Part shown: one piece after another, positions 1-12,929 of the stretch
Numbering within the stretch: position 1 is the first letter of the stretch
Layout: each line of letters begins with the position of its first letter
Assembly (NCBI GenBank): GCA_019916065.1
Contig: CM034243.1
Coordinates: 32,581,524-32,645,523 of the forward strand
DNA from: Vitellaria paradoxa
Taxonomy: Eukaryota > Streptophyta > Magnoliopsida > Ericales > Sapotaceae
Direction: 5' to 3'
DNA: 64,000 nt
Made by a program: the position numbers and the translations under genes
Notes under the pieces: model-generated
The model's database searches: none
What the model saw: the letters and a program-made list of their open reading frames with translations, nothing else
Told to the model about the DNA's origin: nothing

Positions 1-278
1 AATTAAAAGGCTTCTTTCTTACGTGTTTAATTGGAAAAAATTTGATTAAGAATATAAAAATTTAATATAAAAATAATATATTATAAAATTTAATAAAAAA
101 ATTAATAAATCTTGACCTATCAAATACTTCTGAAAATGATATATCACCTAATTTCGATATTTTTGTTTATTTAAATTCTGTCGAGACGTGCATACGAAAT
201 CAGCAACCCCGTGAATTTATTCAGAGTGTCAGACGGCTACGCCGTGCATGTCAGACGACAGCAAATATAATTATTTAG

Positions 279-889
279 ATAAATTTCACTAACTTCCTCT
301 GAGATTTTCGACACCAACAGAAATCTTCCCTGAAATTTTTGAAATGACAGTGCCTTCCCTTACTTTACGTGGGTAAATTTCACTAACCTCCTATGAGGTT
401 TTTGAAACCAACAAAAACTTCTCCTGAAATTTCTGAAATGACACTGCCCTTCCTTCCTTTACTGTGTAAATTTCACTAACATCTCATGAAATTTCTGAAT
501 GTATAAATTTTTTATACAATTATATTCTTTGTATCGAAAGCTTTCAAACGAGTATCATTATCGCTATTTTTTGTGAATTTTTTGAATCCGTGGGAACGAA
601 TTTGAAAAATTATTCTCACAGTTTGCCACTTTTCAGAAAAAAAGATGCCAAAATCAACCCAAACTACATTTTATCTCAATTTATCCCACAGTTTGCTACT
701 TTTCAGAAAAAAAGATGCCAAAATCAACCCTAAACTACATTTTATCTTAATTTATCTTATTTTTTCTTGGTCCAAATGAGACCATTATGGGAAAAATAGA
801 TTAGGAGAAGTTAGTGAAATTTACCTGGTAAAAGAAAGGAGCACAATGTCATTTCAGAAACCTCAAGGGAAGTTAGTGAAATTTATCCA
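279..889. mobile_element. Inverted-repeat element with 'AAATTTCACTAAC' ends
   Basis: The motif AAATTTCACTAAC occurs three times in direct orientation near 284, 377 and 468 and returns as its reverse complement near 811 and 871. Each copy is followed by similar text about 'CTC..GA.TTT'. The outer copies therefore form terminal inverted repeats, and the left end has been tandemly amplified. The interior, about 507-785, is a truncated copy of another MITE family seen at 4197, 52547, 54443 and 56607. I infer a non-autonomous, possibly Mutator-like element with a nested MITE. No transposase is present. Confidence 0.45.
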
Positions 890-1320
890 ATTATTTTTAA
901 TAAACGGAAGTTCAACCAGAATGGTCCTTCCCACCCCATGGCCTCTTCGTTTTCATCACTAATCATGCATTTTGTTCGATTTAATTCTGGAGTCAACTGA
1001 TTTAAATTGAAATAATTTATTTTAGTTTGTCAAAAATGAAACTAAATCCGCCGAGGTTGGGTTAACTCAATTTAATTTTTTAAAAAGTTTAATTTAAAAT
1101 TCACGATGGTATAATTTTAATTTATTTATGTTTTATTTATAATTTTAAATAATTATATATTCCCATTATTATATATTATAGTATTGATTAAGTTGTTTTT
1201 AAGCTCCAAACTCTTAATTTGATTTTCTCACATTTTTAAATTATTAAATATAAAAGTATACATCTCGTGATGCAATTGGTTTTCTCATTAATAAGATAGT
1301 ATTTTTAAATCTCTTAATTA

Positions 1321-1637
1321 TTAAGGTCACATTTAGTTTATTTTTCTGTTTTTATCTTATATTTTAAAAATCTAAAAATAAAAGAACAAAAAATATTCTA
1401 TTTTCATTATTTTGATATTTTCTTTATTTTAGGTTAAAAACGTTCAAAATGACTCTTTTTATCATTTTTATTTTATGTGTAAACTCATTTTTTATTTTTT
1501 AAAATAAATTTTGAAAACGTAAGTGACCAAATGTGTTTTGAGTTATTGTCTTTATTTTCAAAAGTGTAGAATAAAAAATGAGTTCAAAATAGAAAATAGA
1601 AAATAAAAAATAGAAAAACTGACCAAAAGAGCCCTAA
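1321..1637. mobile_element. MITE-like element
   Basis: The left end (TTAAGGTCACATTTAGTTTA) and the reverse complement of the right end (TTAGGGCTCTTTTGGTCAGT) share a spaced terminal pattern. Both continue into TTTTTCT-rich text, giving a 0.3-kb inverted-repeat element with no coding capacity. The family is not identified. Confidence 0.4.
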
Positions 1638-1845
1638 TTTTTTAAAAATTAAATCTTTATTTAATTTCATAAAGTTGAATGATATTTCATGATATATATG
1701 ACAAATTTGTCCTTAATAAATATAAAAATAATTAAATTTTATTTGAATTGTTTTTTTTTTTTTTTTTGAAAAAATTGGTTACCCTTTCTCTCCTAAGTTT
1801 TAAAATTCAAACTATGATATTTAAAAGAATAAGGTGCATGTAGGG

Positions 1846-1998
1846 GGTGTTTGGTTGACAAAAAATGAAATAAAAAGTACAATAAAAGTAAAAAGATGTG
1901 ACATAAAGGTGAAATGTGAAAAATTTTAATTGAAAGAAAGTACAAAAAATAGTTAAAGTTGATGAGTTTTAGTAATTTTTAGTGGTGCCAGACAGGAC
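1846..1998. mobile_element. MITE-like element ('GTGTTTGGTTGA' family)
   Basis: It begins GGGTGTTTGGTTGAC and contains internal text (ACATAAAGGTGA, then AAATTTTA.TTGAA) that recurs at 41784-41945, at about 8085-8235, and in reverse near 5185-5310 and 41570-41710. This is a small dispersed family about 150 bp long. The right end is degraded. Confidence 0.4.
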
Positions 1999-4196
1999 TG
2001 TAATAATTCTAGCTCTCTCTTTTATAGAAAAAGAAAAGAAAATTCTCATCCGAGAAAAGAAAAGAAAATTCTCATCAAAAAAAAGAAAAGAAAATTCTCG
2101 TCAAAATAATATTTTAATTTAAATTTTGGGAAAAAAAAGTTCTTACATTTTTTTCATTTATTAGTAATTTATCTAAAACCTCTATTAATTAATTAAATTC
2201 TTCTTCCCGTCCTAATTCAGGACTATTTCTTCCATCCTCTTGCTCTTCACTTTTTAATTGATTAAATTTTTACTTCATAAAGTATGGCTATATATGTTTA
2301 TCAAGAAGTTGAGATTAACAATTGAATTTATATACTTTTTATTATAAATGAAAATTTTATATTTTTGTATATATTTTTGATATTTTTTTATTTTGATAAG
2401 TACTAATCTTTTGTTTTATCAAACTTTTTTACGGATTAATGATAGATTGTAGTTATAGAAGGAAGGCAAATTAGAATGTTTACAAAGATTTATAACACAA
2501 TATATTTTTTTAATTTTTTTAAAAATTTTAAATTTGATATACGAAGTCACTTTGCCATATGTTTAATTTTTTATTTTATTAATTTGTTGCAAAAGAAATA
2601 TTTAATTCAATTTAAGTTTCATTTATGAAATATTATTTCATTACTTTAATTTTTACTAAATTTGATTTGATAATAAATATTTATGTACTTTTTTTTATGC
2701 ATAGACTAGTTTAGATCTTTTTTAATAATATAATATATCAAATTTTAACAAAATAAATAAATAAATAAAATATTTTCTCAATCTAAATAAAAATGTAATA
2801 AAAATTATGTATAATCTACATTAAAAATAAAAAATCGAGTACACTTAACCGCGCATGGCAAGAGTTGCTAGTTTATTGATATACGTGTACATATTAATGT
2901 ATTATTTTAAATAATTTAGTTATTTCAGTGGATTTAATTTTAATTTTTTTTGGGACATGGACTAAAAAATAAAATTAAATAATTTTAAAATTAAATTACT
3001 CGAATTCTCGAACCATTTTAATTAAATTTAAATAATCTAGTTCAAAAATTCAATTTTAACCCATATGTGTGCAGGCTAAGTTTTTTATATTCGGAAGAGT
3101 TGAATCTGTATCATTGATTTTAAATTTAATAGTTTAAATATATTTATCTTTATTTTAAATTAAAATAATATAAATATATCTATATTAATAGATTAAAATC
3201 TAATAATTTATAATTTTTTCTAAAACAATAATCTATAATTAATATCACAGAATTAACAAAGCTGCTATGTCAGTCACCCCATATGTGCACTGGTCAATTT
3301 ATTTTGAATTCTGGAGAATTGAATCTGGGTTATTAATTTTAAATTTAATAATTTAAATATATCAAATTAAAATTTAATAATTTATTATTAATATCACAAA
3401 ATTGACGTAACTAATACGTCAGCCTCCTCTTTTAAAATTTTTCCGCAACCGAGCCGTAGAATCATCGCTTGGATACGCCTTTCATACTCTCAATCGCTTA
3501 TTCATAGCAATGGACTGTCAAACAGTAATTTTTTATTTTATTTTTTTATAAAGAACAGTAATTTTTTTTACATTTAACAAATTTTATTTTAATAATTCAT
3601 GTCACATCGTTGCAGCACTATTTGGTAAGATCTATTTTTACTAGTTTAGGGTGCGTTTTGACACCTTAATTTTTAGCGGAAAAGTATCAAAAATTATTTC
3701 TTGAATTTGGCAAAACACTGATTTTTATGATTTTTTTATCTAATTATAATAATTTGTTCAAGTTAAAAGTTATCAAAAATTATAAAAAATTACTAAAATT
3801 TAATAAAAATTTTACCAAATAATTACAAATTGAAAGTTAAAAATTATTACTTACGTTAGCAAACACATCAAAAATTACAATCAGTAATTCTAGTAAAAAT
3901 ATATAAAAAATTACTAAAATTTAAACTTTCAAATGATATTTTATTTTCTCTTGATAAATTTTATCAAATAAAAAATAATTTTTTGAGGGGTTTCAGGTAT
4001 GTTTTTAATTTTTCAAGACTAATTTTTTTTTTACGAAATGGGTAAAAAAAAGTAAATTTAAATGTTAATTAAAAACTTTAAAAAATAAATAAAAAATATA
4101 TATATATATAAACCTAAGAGCAGCCTATAAAAGCTGAACCGATATTTTTATTTTTTAATTATTCTCGCGCAACGGGCAAATCTAACCCATCCCAAG

Positions 4197-4553
4197 GGTC
4201 CCGTTTGGCATCAAAATAACACATTAAAAATCTCTATAAATCTTTAATAACTCATTTACATCTAATTTTTTCACCACTATTAATTTTAAAAAATTTTAAT
4301 ATTTCACTAAAAAAAAATCTAGAAATAAGTTAATTGAATGTGTAAATTTTTTATATATTCATATTCCGTGTCGAGAGCTTTCAAACGAGTACCATTATCG
4401 CTATTTTTTATAAATTTTTTTGAATCCGTAGAAACGGATTTGAAAAATCGTTTCCACAATTTGTGACTTTTCAAAAAAAGATGATGCTAAAATTAACTTC
4501 AAATCACATTTTATCTCAATCTATTTTATTTTTTTCCTACCCTAAACGGGGCC
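4197..4553. mobile_element. MITE, family M1 (about 357 bp)
   Basis: The left end is GGTCCCGTTTGGC and the reverse complement of the right end is GGCCCCGTTTAGG, which are good terminal inverted repeats. The interior includes 'TTTCAAACGAGTACCATTAT' and 'AATCCGT..AAACGGATTTGAAAAATCGTT'. The same interior recurs at about 507-785, 52547-52938, 54443-54785 (inverted) and 56607-56962. It is non-coding. Confidence 0.6.
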
Positions 4554-4814
4554 AATTATTGTAGATCGTCGATGAAAACTTAGTGGCCTCGGGTAAAGCG
4601 ACGTTCATATCCAGAGGCACGTGGGAAACCTCTTTTTGGATTTATTTTTGCTCAGAAAAATTTAATTCATCTGCCATTTTTTTCATTATGTGCAATGGAC
4701 AAAACTAACCTATCACTTCCTAAATAATTTCAATTGTCTTTTTATATATCAAAGATCCTAATGTAATTTGGACTCCACTTTTCTAAGAATTAACCATTTT
4801 AGGGATTTAATTTT

Positions 4815-4999
4815 GGAGTGTTTAGATTGGCAAGTGTTAGTTTAAGGCACTGTTAGCTGTACTAAAAATAAAAAAAAATTTAAAAAATTTCAAAAATCTT
4901 TAAAATTTATTTCTTTTTTATCTCACTATACAAATTACGAACTTATAACTTATCTCACTTTATCTCATTTTATTTTTACTTTTTATCATTCTAAACACA
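4815..4999. mobile_element. MITE, family M2
   Basis: Bounded by GGAGTGTTTAGATTGGC and the inverse of CATTCTAAACACACTC. The interior reads, in reverse, like the M2 consensus (AAAAAGT..AATAAAATGAGATAA, then GTTCGTAATT, then GTGAGATAAAAA). Relatives occur near 8401, 8705, 36803, 44930 and 48540. Confidence 0.4.
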
Positions 5000-5423
5000 C
5001 TCTGAATTTATAAAAGTTGTAGTTTAATAATTTGTGTAATGAATATAAAATTTAAATTTTATAAAAACTTATAAAAATGGCTTTGAAAGCTTTGAAGTTT
5101 TATGGATTTTAAACCCACCCTTTATCCCAAGCAGTCACATAAAATTTATATATATCTGGTCCTCTCTCTCTTTCTTCTTCTTTATGATTGATTGGTCAAA
5201 ATCAATCAAAATTTATTAAATTTTTATATTTTATTCAAGTTAAAATTTATCACATATCACTTTTATATTAAAATTTTATACATTTATTATACTTTTTAAC
5301 CAACAAATAATATAGTTAAAATAGTTTTTGTCAATTATGATGAAATCCTTGAACTATTATAACTCACTATCTCGACACCCACATGTATTAAAAGAAAAAA
5401 AAATTAGCATAATGTTTGCGCTT

Positions 5424-5425
5424 TA

Positions 5426-5459
<34 letters not shown>
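5424..5459. repeat. (CT)n(TA)n microsatellite
   Basis: A run of CT dinucleotides passes directly into TA dinucleotides. It is a simple sequence repeat with no associated gene. Confidence 0.8.
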
Positions 5460-5460
<1 letters not shown>

Positions 5461-6520
5461 TCTTTGTAATTATTTAAGTTTATGATTGATTATAAATATA
5501 TATTAAAAAAATGCAGCATAACATCTCATAGAAAAGAAAACATTCAAATATCAAACTAACGATAAAATGATGTAATATAGATTTTCAAAAACAAAAATAG
5601 AATATGTGTCGAGCTCTTAACAAAAATTAAAAATAAACAAAAGAATGACGAAACATGTGTCAAATTGTCAATTAATTCTCATACTTTTTAATGTAATACT
5701 CCATTTGGAATTACGAATGTGATAAGATTTGATGAGAATTTAATGAGAATTCTCGTCAATTCTTATATTTGAAATTAAAATAAAATTATATGGGTTAGAT
5801 TTGATTTGATTTCATAACTTAAATTTTAAGATTCCTAAATCATTTGAAATTTAATCTAACATAATATAATTTAATAAAAATTTATTATTTTCTTAAACCA
5901 TTTAAGTGGATAAATTTATTCTCATGTATTATATTTACTATATTTTCTATTTCAAGTAATATGGTCAAATTTGGTATTTTTCTTAAATCAAATTAATTCA
6001 ATTCTTAAATTCAAAATGTATTCCAAATACAAAATTTTATTTACCAAATGAAATGAAATCCATTCTTTATTTTAAAATCAAATTAATTTTAAGAGATGAA
6101 TGTTTTTAAACAGAGTGTAAGAATAATATTTAATATTCAAACATTAAAAAAAGACCTATCAAATATACTAACAATAACAAAATGATTCATGATAAACTTA
6201 TAAAAAAATACAACATCTGTCGAATCTCCAAAAAAAAAAAAAACAAAACACAAAAAATAAAAAATAGAATAGTGTCATATCGCAAATAACTTTTGAAATT
6301 TTTAATGTAAAAAAAATATTTAATTTTAAACACCAAAAAAAATTAACTATTCTTAATAAATAGCTAAAAAATAGAAGGAGGAAAAAAATAAAATAAAAAA
6401 AATACAAACACGCAATAGGAACGCTTCATGAGTGATCTCCCTAACCAAGAAGAAAAAAAACACACCGAAAAAATTAATCCATTTGACACTCTCTTCTCAC
6501 TTTCTCACATTCCAATATAA

Positions 6521-6725
6521 GGTTCCATTTGGAACCTTGTTTAATTGGCTTATTTGTTTATTAGCTTATTTACTTATTTGTAAAATAATCAAATTTATTT
6601 TTTTATATTTTAATTTTTAAAGATAAAAATATTAAATTAACAAAAACTAAAAAGTCACCTACCAAAAAATTACTTTTTTTAACTAAAAAAAAGATCACAT
6701 TTTTTACTTCTCAAACCAAGCCTAA
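6521..6725. mobile_element. MITE-like element
   Basis: The left end is AGGTTCCATTTGGAACC and the reverse complement of the right end is TTAGGCTTGGTTTGAGAAGT. Both are followed by T-rich text. The right end is shared with DNA near 28740-28780 (CCAAACCAAGCCTAAG), so it is a dispersed small repeat. Confidence 0.35.
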
Positions 6726-7450
6726 GTCATATGTGAATGAATATTACATGTTGACTTTATAAATTATTAGAGTTAAAATTGATATTAATTCAATCAATAA
6801 AATAATTATTGACACTTTTCACGGTTCATGATCAAATGCGATGTGGATTTTTTTTCCAATAAATTATCAAGTTTTCTAATACCTATTCGTAGAACAAGAA
6901 TAAAATATAATACGGTATTTTTAAAGTGATGGAGACTAATTATTGGGGATAGTTAGGAAAATTTTGAACAATTTAATTAAAATTTCACAAATAGCAATTT
7001 AAAGATATTTTTAATTTATAATATTTTAATAGAAAATGACATCATTTTACAGTTCAAATGAATTGTAAATAGTTTGTATGATTCACTTTCAATTGCAATT
7101 TATAGTGATTTAGACTTATTTTTTTTAATTTACAATGGATTTTAGTTATAAATCAAATTGAATCATGAGTTAACTTATTTAACTAGTTGAATCAATATAT
7201 TTTAAACTTGTTGAACTAACAAATCTCATATCTTTATTTCACTTCAAAACTAATCTACAAAAAGTACGCAAGTATTCTAATAAAAGAAAAATTACTTGGT
7301 ATTCTTGTAACACATCTTCTGGATTCGTTAGAATTGTATTACATATATGCCATTAGAATGAGTTCTACTTAAATATGTTTGTGCATAATATTTCAACTGA
7401 TATGGGGATATTCAGTATCGCCAAAAATCGATCAAAGCTCCCGTTCGGCA

Positions 7451-7979
7451 TGTTACTGACTAAGGGCATTCGGAGTGATCGAGTGGGGGATTTTCGTGAG
7501 CAGTATTTTAGTCACTTAGATAATTCCTAATCAAAACTACTTGACTGGGATGCACAACAAAATAGTTTATCAAGTCACGCGTACCATCATCTCATGACAT
7601 GTTCTAAAATATATGTCTATAAAAGTACTGGTTGTAACTAATTATGTTCTACTGGTTTAGCTAACCAATTAGAGAATCAACCTTGATCACATGCGACTCA
7701 TGTACATTCATCTAATGTAAGGTTTCACATATATATGCATTTACTTCTCAAGCACACAAGTACAACACACCTTTTTTACTAAAACTCTATCAGAGTGTTT
7801 TCTCAAAACTTCACAACGAACTTAAGTATTGGAGGCTTTTTGATAGACTTGATAGACACTACACCGATATATTTAGCATTTACAGGCTCAGATTGGACCA
7901 TCGAAGGAGACGAAATTACTAGGTCATCATCAACTTATCTAAAATAATGCTATTGAGCATCAAATAATTGCCCCTAACA
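7451..7979 (+). mobile_element. Probable solo LTR or LTR fragment
   Basis: The segment starts TGTTAC and ends CCCTAACA, an inverted TGTTA/TAACA pair typical of LTR boundaries. It is less AT-rich than its surroundings and holds a TATA-like CTATAAAAGTA near 7618, placed where an LTR promoter would lie. No primer-binding site, gag or pol sequence is adjacent, and the flanking 5-mers (CGGCA, ACAAC) do not match, so a target duplication is not visible. Solo LTR is an inference. Confidence 0.35.
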
Positions 7980-8239
7980 AACAACTCATTATTTTGGTTT
8001 GTTGTTCTATTCTAAAATTTTAGAAATTAAAACTTAAAAAATAAAAAAAAAGCTACACAGGAGCCCTAACGTATAGTAAAAAAAAATAATAATAATATAA
8101 AAGTTTGGCCAAGCAATACAATAAAAATATAAAAATTTAACGTAAAAGTGATATGTAGTAAAATTTGATTAGAAGAAAATACAAAAAATTAGTTGATTTT
8201 GGTTGATTTTAACCAATCAAACAACCCCTGAGGCATCTA

Positions 8240-8850
8240 GGGTTTCAAATTACCCTGTGTAGCAATTCACTTTACAATGCTTAATCGCAAGGTATCTAAT
8301 TAGTTCCTGATTTAATTTTATACAAAATAAAAAGATACCAACAAACTCCTGAAACTACTAGAAAACAAATTTAACCGAACATTAAACATTACATATTTAG
8401 GGAGCGTTTGGAGTAATAAAAAGTGAAATAAAATGATATAATTTAAAATAATTTATGAGTTGTAATTCGTGCAGTGAGATAAAAAGTAAATAACTTTTAC
8501 AAATTTTTAAAATTTTTTAGTTCTTTTCAAACACCCCCCAGCGGTTGGAGTTTCAAATTGTGTGCGGCAATCCACTTTGTAATGCTTAATCACAAGGTAT
8601 CTAATCATTTCCTGAATTAATTTTATACAAAATAAAAAGATACCTACAAACTCTTAAAGTTACTAGAAAACAAATTTAACCGAACATTAAACATTATATA
8701 TTTAGGAAATGTTCTGTGTGATAAAAAGTAAGATAAAATAATATAATTTAAAATAATTTATGAGTTGTAATTCATACAGTGAAATAAAAAAATAAATAAT
8801 TTTTAATTTTTTTAAATTTTTTAATTTTTTCAATGCGTGAAACAGATCTT
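8240..8850. repeat. 305-bp tandem direct duplication
   Basis: Copy 1 (about 8240-8544) and copy 2 (about 8545-8850) align throughout. For example, AATGCTTAATC.CAAGGTAT occurs at 8276 and 8581, and ACCGAACATTAAACATTA occurs in both. Each copy carries an M2-type MITE (GCGTTTGGAGTAATAAAAAG in copy 1, degraded in copy 2), so the MITE was present before the duplication. Copy 2 abuts the outer nested transposon. Confidence 0.75.
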
Positions 8851-9163
8851 TATTGATTTTAATAAGGGTAAATTATATCTAAACCCCCTAAACATTAGCA
8901 TAATTACACATGGATCTCCTCAATATTTAAAAATTACAGACATTTCCCTTATTTTGAAATGTTTGTAACAGTTAACACCTTTTGTTAAATTTGACCCTAA
9001 CTCTGTCAAATTTTTTGTTATAAAGACAAATTTACCCTTAATTAAATTGATTAATCACAAAAAAAAGACTTATCTTCTCTTCCATTCCCTTCTTTCTCTT
9101 CTCTTCTTTCTTTTTACTGTAAATAAAAAACTCTCTATTTTCTCTCTCTAAAATGATCGATAG

Positions 9164-9319
9164 CAACTGAAAACCCTGGACGAGCTTGAGGAGAAGCTTA
9201 AGGCCCTTGAGCTCAAATACCCTAATTTGAAGAACGCGGTGAAGGACGTAAAACTTCATCGACGGCCGCAAAGCTTCACCGAAAGTGAAAGCAGAGTTTC
9301 AGAGGATATAAAGCTCTAA
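9164..9319 (+). pseudogene. Captured coding fragment, Lys/Glu/Leu-rich, unidentified
   Basis: One frame stays open for 51 codons between stops. It encodes a charged, heptad-like peptide (LDELEEKLKALELK) that looks like an amphipathic helix, with GC and codon content clearly above the AT-rich surroundings. It has no start codon in frame and ends in a stop. Its position inside a Mutator-like element suggests a captured exon piece. I do not recognise the donor gene. Confidence 0.35.
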
Positions 9320-9480
9320 AACCCTAGAATCTTCAAGGTAAATGACATTACAAAGTCAAAGATGACCAAAAAAAATGGAAACTTTTAGCTTGCTGGCCTT
9401 AATTCAAGCACAATTACAGAAAAACCAAGTAAATACACAACACTCACAAACCAAAATCTTCAAAGGTGCACACAAAATTA

Positions 9481-9481
<1 letters not shown>

Positions 9482-9511
<30 letters not shown>
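9482..9511. repeat. (GA)n microsatellite
   Basis: About 15 GA dinucleotides lie directly beside the hAT target site (9519-9526). This is a simple repeat in the outer element. Confidence 0.85.
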
Positions 9512-9515
<4 letters not shown>

Positions 9516-9689
9516 CCTCCTATTTTTAGGGGCGGATTTATTGAGGGGCCAGGGGGTAGCTGCCCCTACTGAGTGCAAAATATCTGTATATTTTGTATAT
9601 ATTTTTTATTATTTTAATATATAATGTATAAATTGCTCCCGCTAAATTTAATTGTCAAACAATTTAAAAATTATTTTTTATTTTTTTAA

Positions 9690-10120
9690 TTGTTTTACTC
9701 TCTCTTTAAATTAAATTTACATCATTTAATATATCCCGACCCTTTCACATTTTTTCCCTCCTATCTCTCTCTCTCTCTCTCTCTAATCTCATTAATTTTT
9801 GGGTTTACTTTTACCCTTTTCAACATTTTACTCTTCAGCCGCCCCCTCCCCCTTTTTTCTTCTCTCCCTCTCGTTTCTCTCTCTCTCGGAACCAGCAGCA
9901 TGGCCCGCTACCTTTAACGTTTTAACCCCTCCCTAATTTAATTTTTTGTAATCCCTTCCTCTTTCCATTTCTCTCTCCCGCCTTCCCCTCTCTCTTCTCT
10001 TCCTTGTCTACTCTCTTTCTCTCTCTCTCTCTCTCTCACACAGCTTGCCCGTTTTAATTTTTTAACCCTCTCCTCCTCCCCCCTCTCTCTCTCTTTATAT
10101 CTCTCTCTCTGAACCAAGCA
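9690..10120. repeat. CT-rich low-complexity leader of the hAT element
   Basis: Repeated CTCTCT blocks (around 9767-9785, 10015-10038 and 10085-10112) lie between the hAT left end and its transposase gene. Such pyrimidine-rich DNA resembles a plant promoter/5' leader. The short open frame starting at 9690 is a by-product of the T/C-rich composition, not a gene. Confidence 0.55.
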
Positions 10121-10585
10121 AACTCATAACATTTTTTGCTTCTATTTTTTTACCACACAATCCAATGGTCTACACCAAATTTTACCCTCTATCCGTGAAA
10201 AGTTTCACTTTCATCTTCAATTTACAAAGAAAGTTTACTCCAACTCCAAGAATCAAGCTTCAATGCCATCTCTTTACAATTAAAGTATTTTATTTATAAA
10301 TTATAATTTAATATTTTAATACTTTAATGCTTTATTTTATTGCACATACTATTCATGTTTAACTTAATCTTATTTATTACTTGTGTTATTTGAAGAATTG
10401 TTGATTTATTTATTTAGGTTTAAATTTTTATTGATATGTATATTTGAAATAGGGTTTAACATGTTTTTTAACAAACAAAAAAAAAGATTAGGAATTTTTT
10501 ATTTTTAATTATTAAATTTAGGAATTAAATTTCTAAAGATTTATGTCTTTGATTGTTATTATTATTATTATTAATTTATATAGCT

Positions 10586-12929
10586 ATGGAGAAATATTAT
10601 AAAAGAAAGTCAGTGTTAGATTCATCATCTTCCATGAGTCACGGCGAGCCTTTAAAGAGAAGCCACATAGAAGTCAACTTGTGTGATCTTCCAGTAGATC
10701 CAGGTCTTCGATGTCGAATTACTGATTATGATCCTAATATTCGAGACCAAGTTCGTAGGGCTTACTTATTAGAAGGACCTTGTCAGCCACGTAATCACAA
10801 TTTTCCACAAAGAAAATTTGGGAAGTCATTAAGAAGGTTTAATCCCTCATGGTTCAATGAATTTGGCAATTGGTTAAAATATAGCATATCAAAAGATGCG
10901 GCATTTTGTTTATGTTGTTATCTTTTCAAACTTGATGTGGGAGACCAAGGAGGTGGTGATTCCTTTGTTGGCAATAGGTATACAAATTGGAAGAAAAAAG
11001 AAAGGTTGCAAATGCATGAAGGGTGTGTTAACAGTGTTCATAATCAAGCATGGGGAAAATGTGAGAATTTGTTAAATCAAGAACAAAATATCCAAACAAT
11101 TTTTACTAAACTATCTGATGAAGCCAAGAATGATTATAAAGTTCGACTAAATGCATCAATTGATTGCATCCGATTTCTTTTGCGATAAGAGCTTCCATTT
11201 CGTGGTCATGATGAATCTGAACAATCATCCAACCAAAGAAACTTTCTTGAACTTCTAAAGTTTCTTTCAAATCAAAATGAGGTTGTGAGAGATGTGGTAT
11301 TGAAAAATGCTCCTGAAAATCTTAAATTGATAGCACCTACGATTAAAAGGCCATTGTAAGGGCTACTGCATTTGAAACTACTCGTACTATTATTGGTGAT
11401 GGGTTATTTTCTATTCTCCTTGATGAATCTCGAGATGTATCAATGAAGGAGCAAATGGCTGTGGTTTTGAGATATGTGAATAAAAATGGATGTGTAGTTG
11501 AAAGATTTTTAGGCATTAAGCATGTCATGAGCACTAGTTCTTTATCACTTAAGGAAACACTCGAAAACTTATTTGCTGCGCATGGTTTAAGCATATCTAT
11601 GTTACGTGGCCAATGTTATGATGGAGCTAGTAATATGCGTGGTGAGTTTAATGGATTAAAGACACTCATTTTAGAGGAAAATGAATGTGCATACTATGTA
11701 CATTGTTTTGCTCATCAACTTCAATTAGCTCTTGTTGCAGTAGCAAAGAACCATGTTCATATTGCCACTCTCTTCACCGCAGTTACTAATATTGTTAATG
11801 TTGTTGGAGGCTCATGTAAGCGTCGAGATATTCTTCAAGACAAACAAGTTACTAAAATCATTAAGACTCTAAAAGATGACAAGATTGCAAGTGGCCAAGG
11901 CCTCAATCAGAAGACAACTCTTATTCATGCTAGTGATACACGTTGGGGATCACATTATGGTACCTTACTTAGCTTGATTGGTATGTTTTCACCTGTGATT
12001 GATGTGCTTGATATGATAGTTAATGATGGATCTAATTCAGAACAAAGGGTAGAAGCATCTTATTTATTAGACTCAATGCAATCCTTTGAGTTTGTGTTTA
12101 GTTTACATTTGATGAAGTCTATTTTAGGAATTACGAATGATTTGTCGCACGCATTGCAAAGAAAAGATCAAGACATTGAGAATGCTATGAAATTAGTTGA
12201 AGCATCCAAAAAACGACTCCAAATGATGAGAGATAATGGATCAGATTTTTTAATGGAAGAAGTTTTCAACTTTGCTGGCAAGTATCGTATTGATGTTCCC
12301 AATATGGATGACAAGTATGTAGCTCGAGGAAGATCAAAGCGTAGAGCTCATGAAATGACAAACTCTCATCACTATCAAGTTGAGTTATTTTACACTGTCA
12401 TAGATATGCGACTCCAAAAGTTAAATGATCGTTTTAATGAGGGGAATACTGAGTTGCTTTTTGTGTCGCATGCCTAAATCCATTCAATTCCTTTGCTATT
12501 TTTGACAAAAAAAGGTTGATTTGCCTTGCCCAACTTTATGCGAAAGACTTTTCAGATGTTGAACTTTTGGCACTTTCTGATCAACTTGAAACTTTCATTA
12601 TTGATGTGCGCTCTGATGTTGAGTTTTTAAATCTAAGAGGAATTAGTGACCTTTCTCAGAAGATGGTGGAGACTAGAAGACATGTAGTGTATCCATTGGT
12701 GTACAAACTTTTAACATTGGCACTAGTTTTACCTGTTGCAACTGCTACAGTAGAGAGAGCATTTTCTGCTATAAGAATTGTAAAGAATCGCCTCCACAAC
12801 CGAATGTGTGATCAGTAGATGAATGATAGTTTACTTGTATATATTGAGAAAGAGATTTTTAGTAGCATTACAAATGATGATATTATTAATCATTTCCAAG
12901 CAATGAAAAATCATAGGGGCCACTTGTAA
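10586..12929 (+). pseudogene. hAT transposase, TTF-type zinc finger (ZMYM1-like), broken
   Basis: Homology runs through the whole length of a TTF-finger hAT transposase. ATG10586 starts an N-terminal part with the TTF zinc-finger core (FCLCCYLF and the surrounding WF..F..W). The RNase-H-like catalytic region follows (GQCYDGASNMRG, then YYVHCFAHQLQLAL, then DTRWGSHYGTL). The C-terminal hAT dimerisation region is near 12730-12800 (LPVATATVERAFS). Four lesions break it: an in-frame TAA at 11186, a one-base frame change near 11350, another near 12455, and a TAG at 12816 where relatives have Trp. The family's usual end is reached at TAA 12927-12929. It would have been about 780 codons. The old reading frame can be followed at nearly every codon, so decay is fairly recent. 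Confidence 0.88.

Larger units (their letters stand above)
1..8239. other. AT-rich intergenic region without genes
   Basis: I see no protein-coding gene here. All reading frames are short and of low complexity, and most of the text is A/T-rich with frequent A and T runs. What can be recognised is a set of short inverted-repeat elements (listed separately at 279-889, 1321-1637, 1846-1998, 4197-4553, 4815-4999 and 6521-6725), a probable solo LTR at 7451-7979 and a CT/TA microsatellite near 5424-5459. The stretches between them look like older, eroded repeat DNA. Confidence 0.7.

Noticed and set aside
7451..7979. Full LTR retrotransposon
   Set aside because: No partner LTR, primer-binding site, gag or pol nearby; kept only as a possible solo LTR.
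9038..9271. 77-codon minus-strand frame
   Set aside because: Antisense to the Lys/Glu-rich captured fragment and running into the terminal repeat; the plus-strand reading is the coding-like one.
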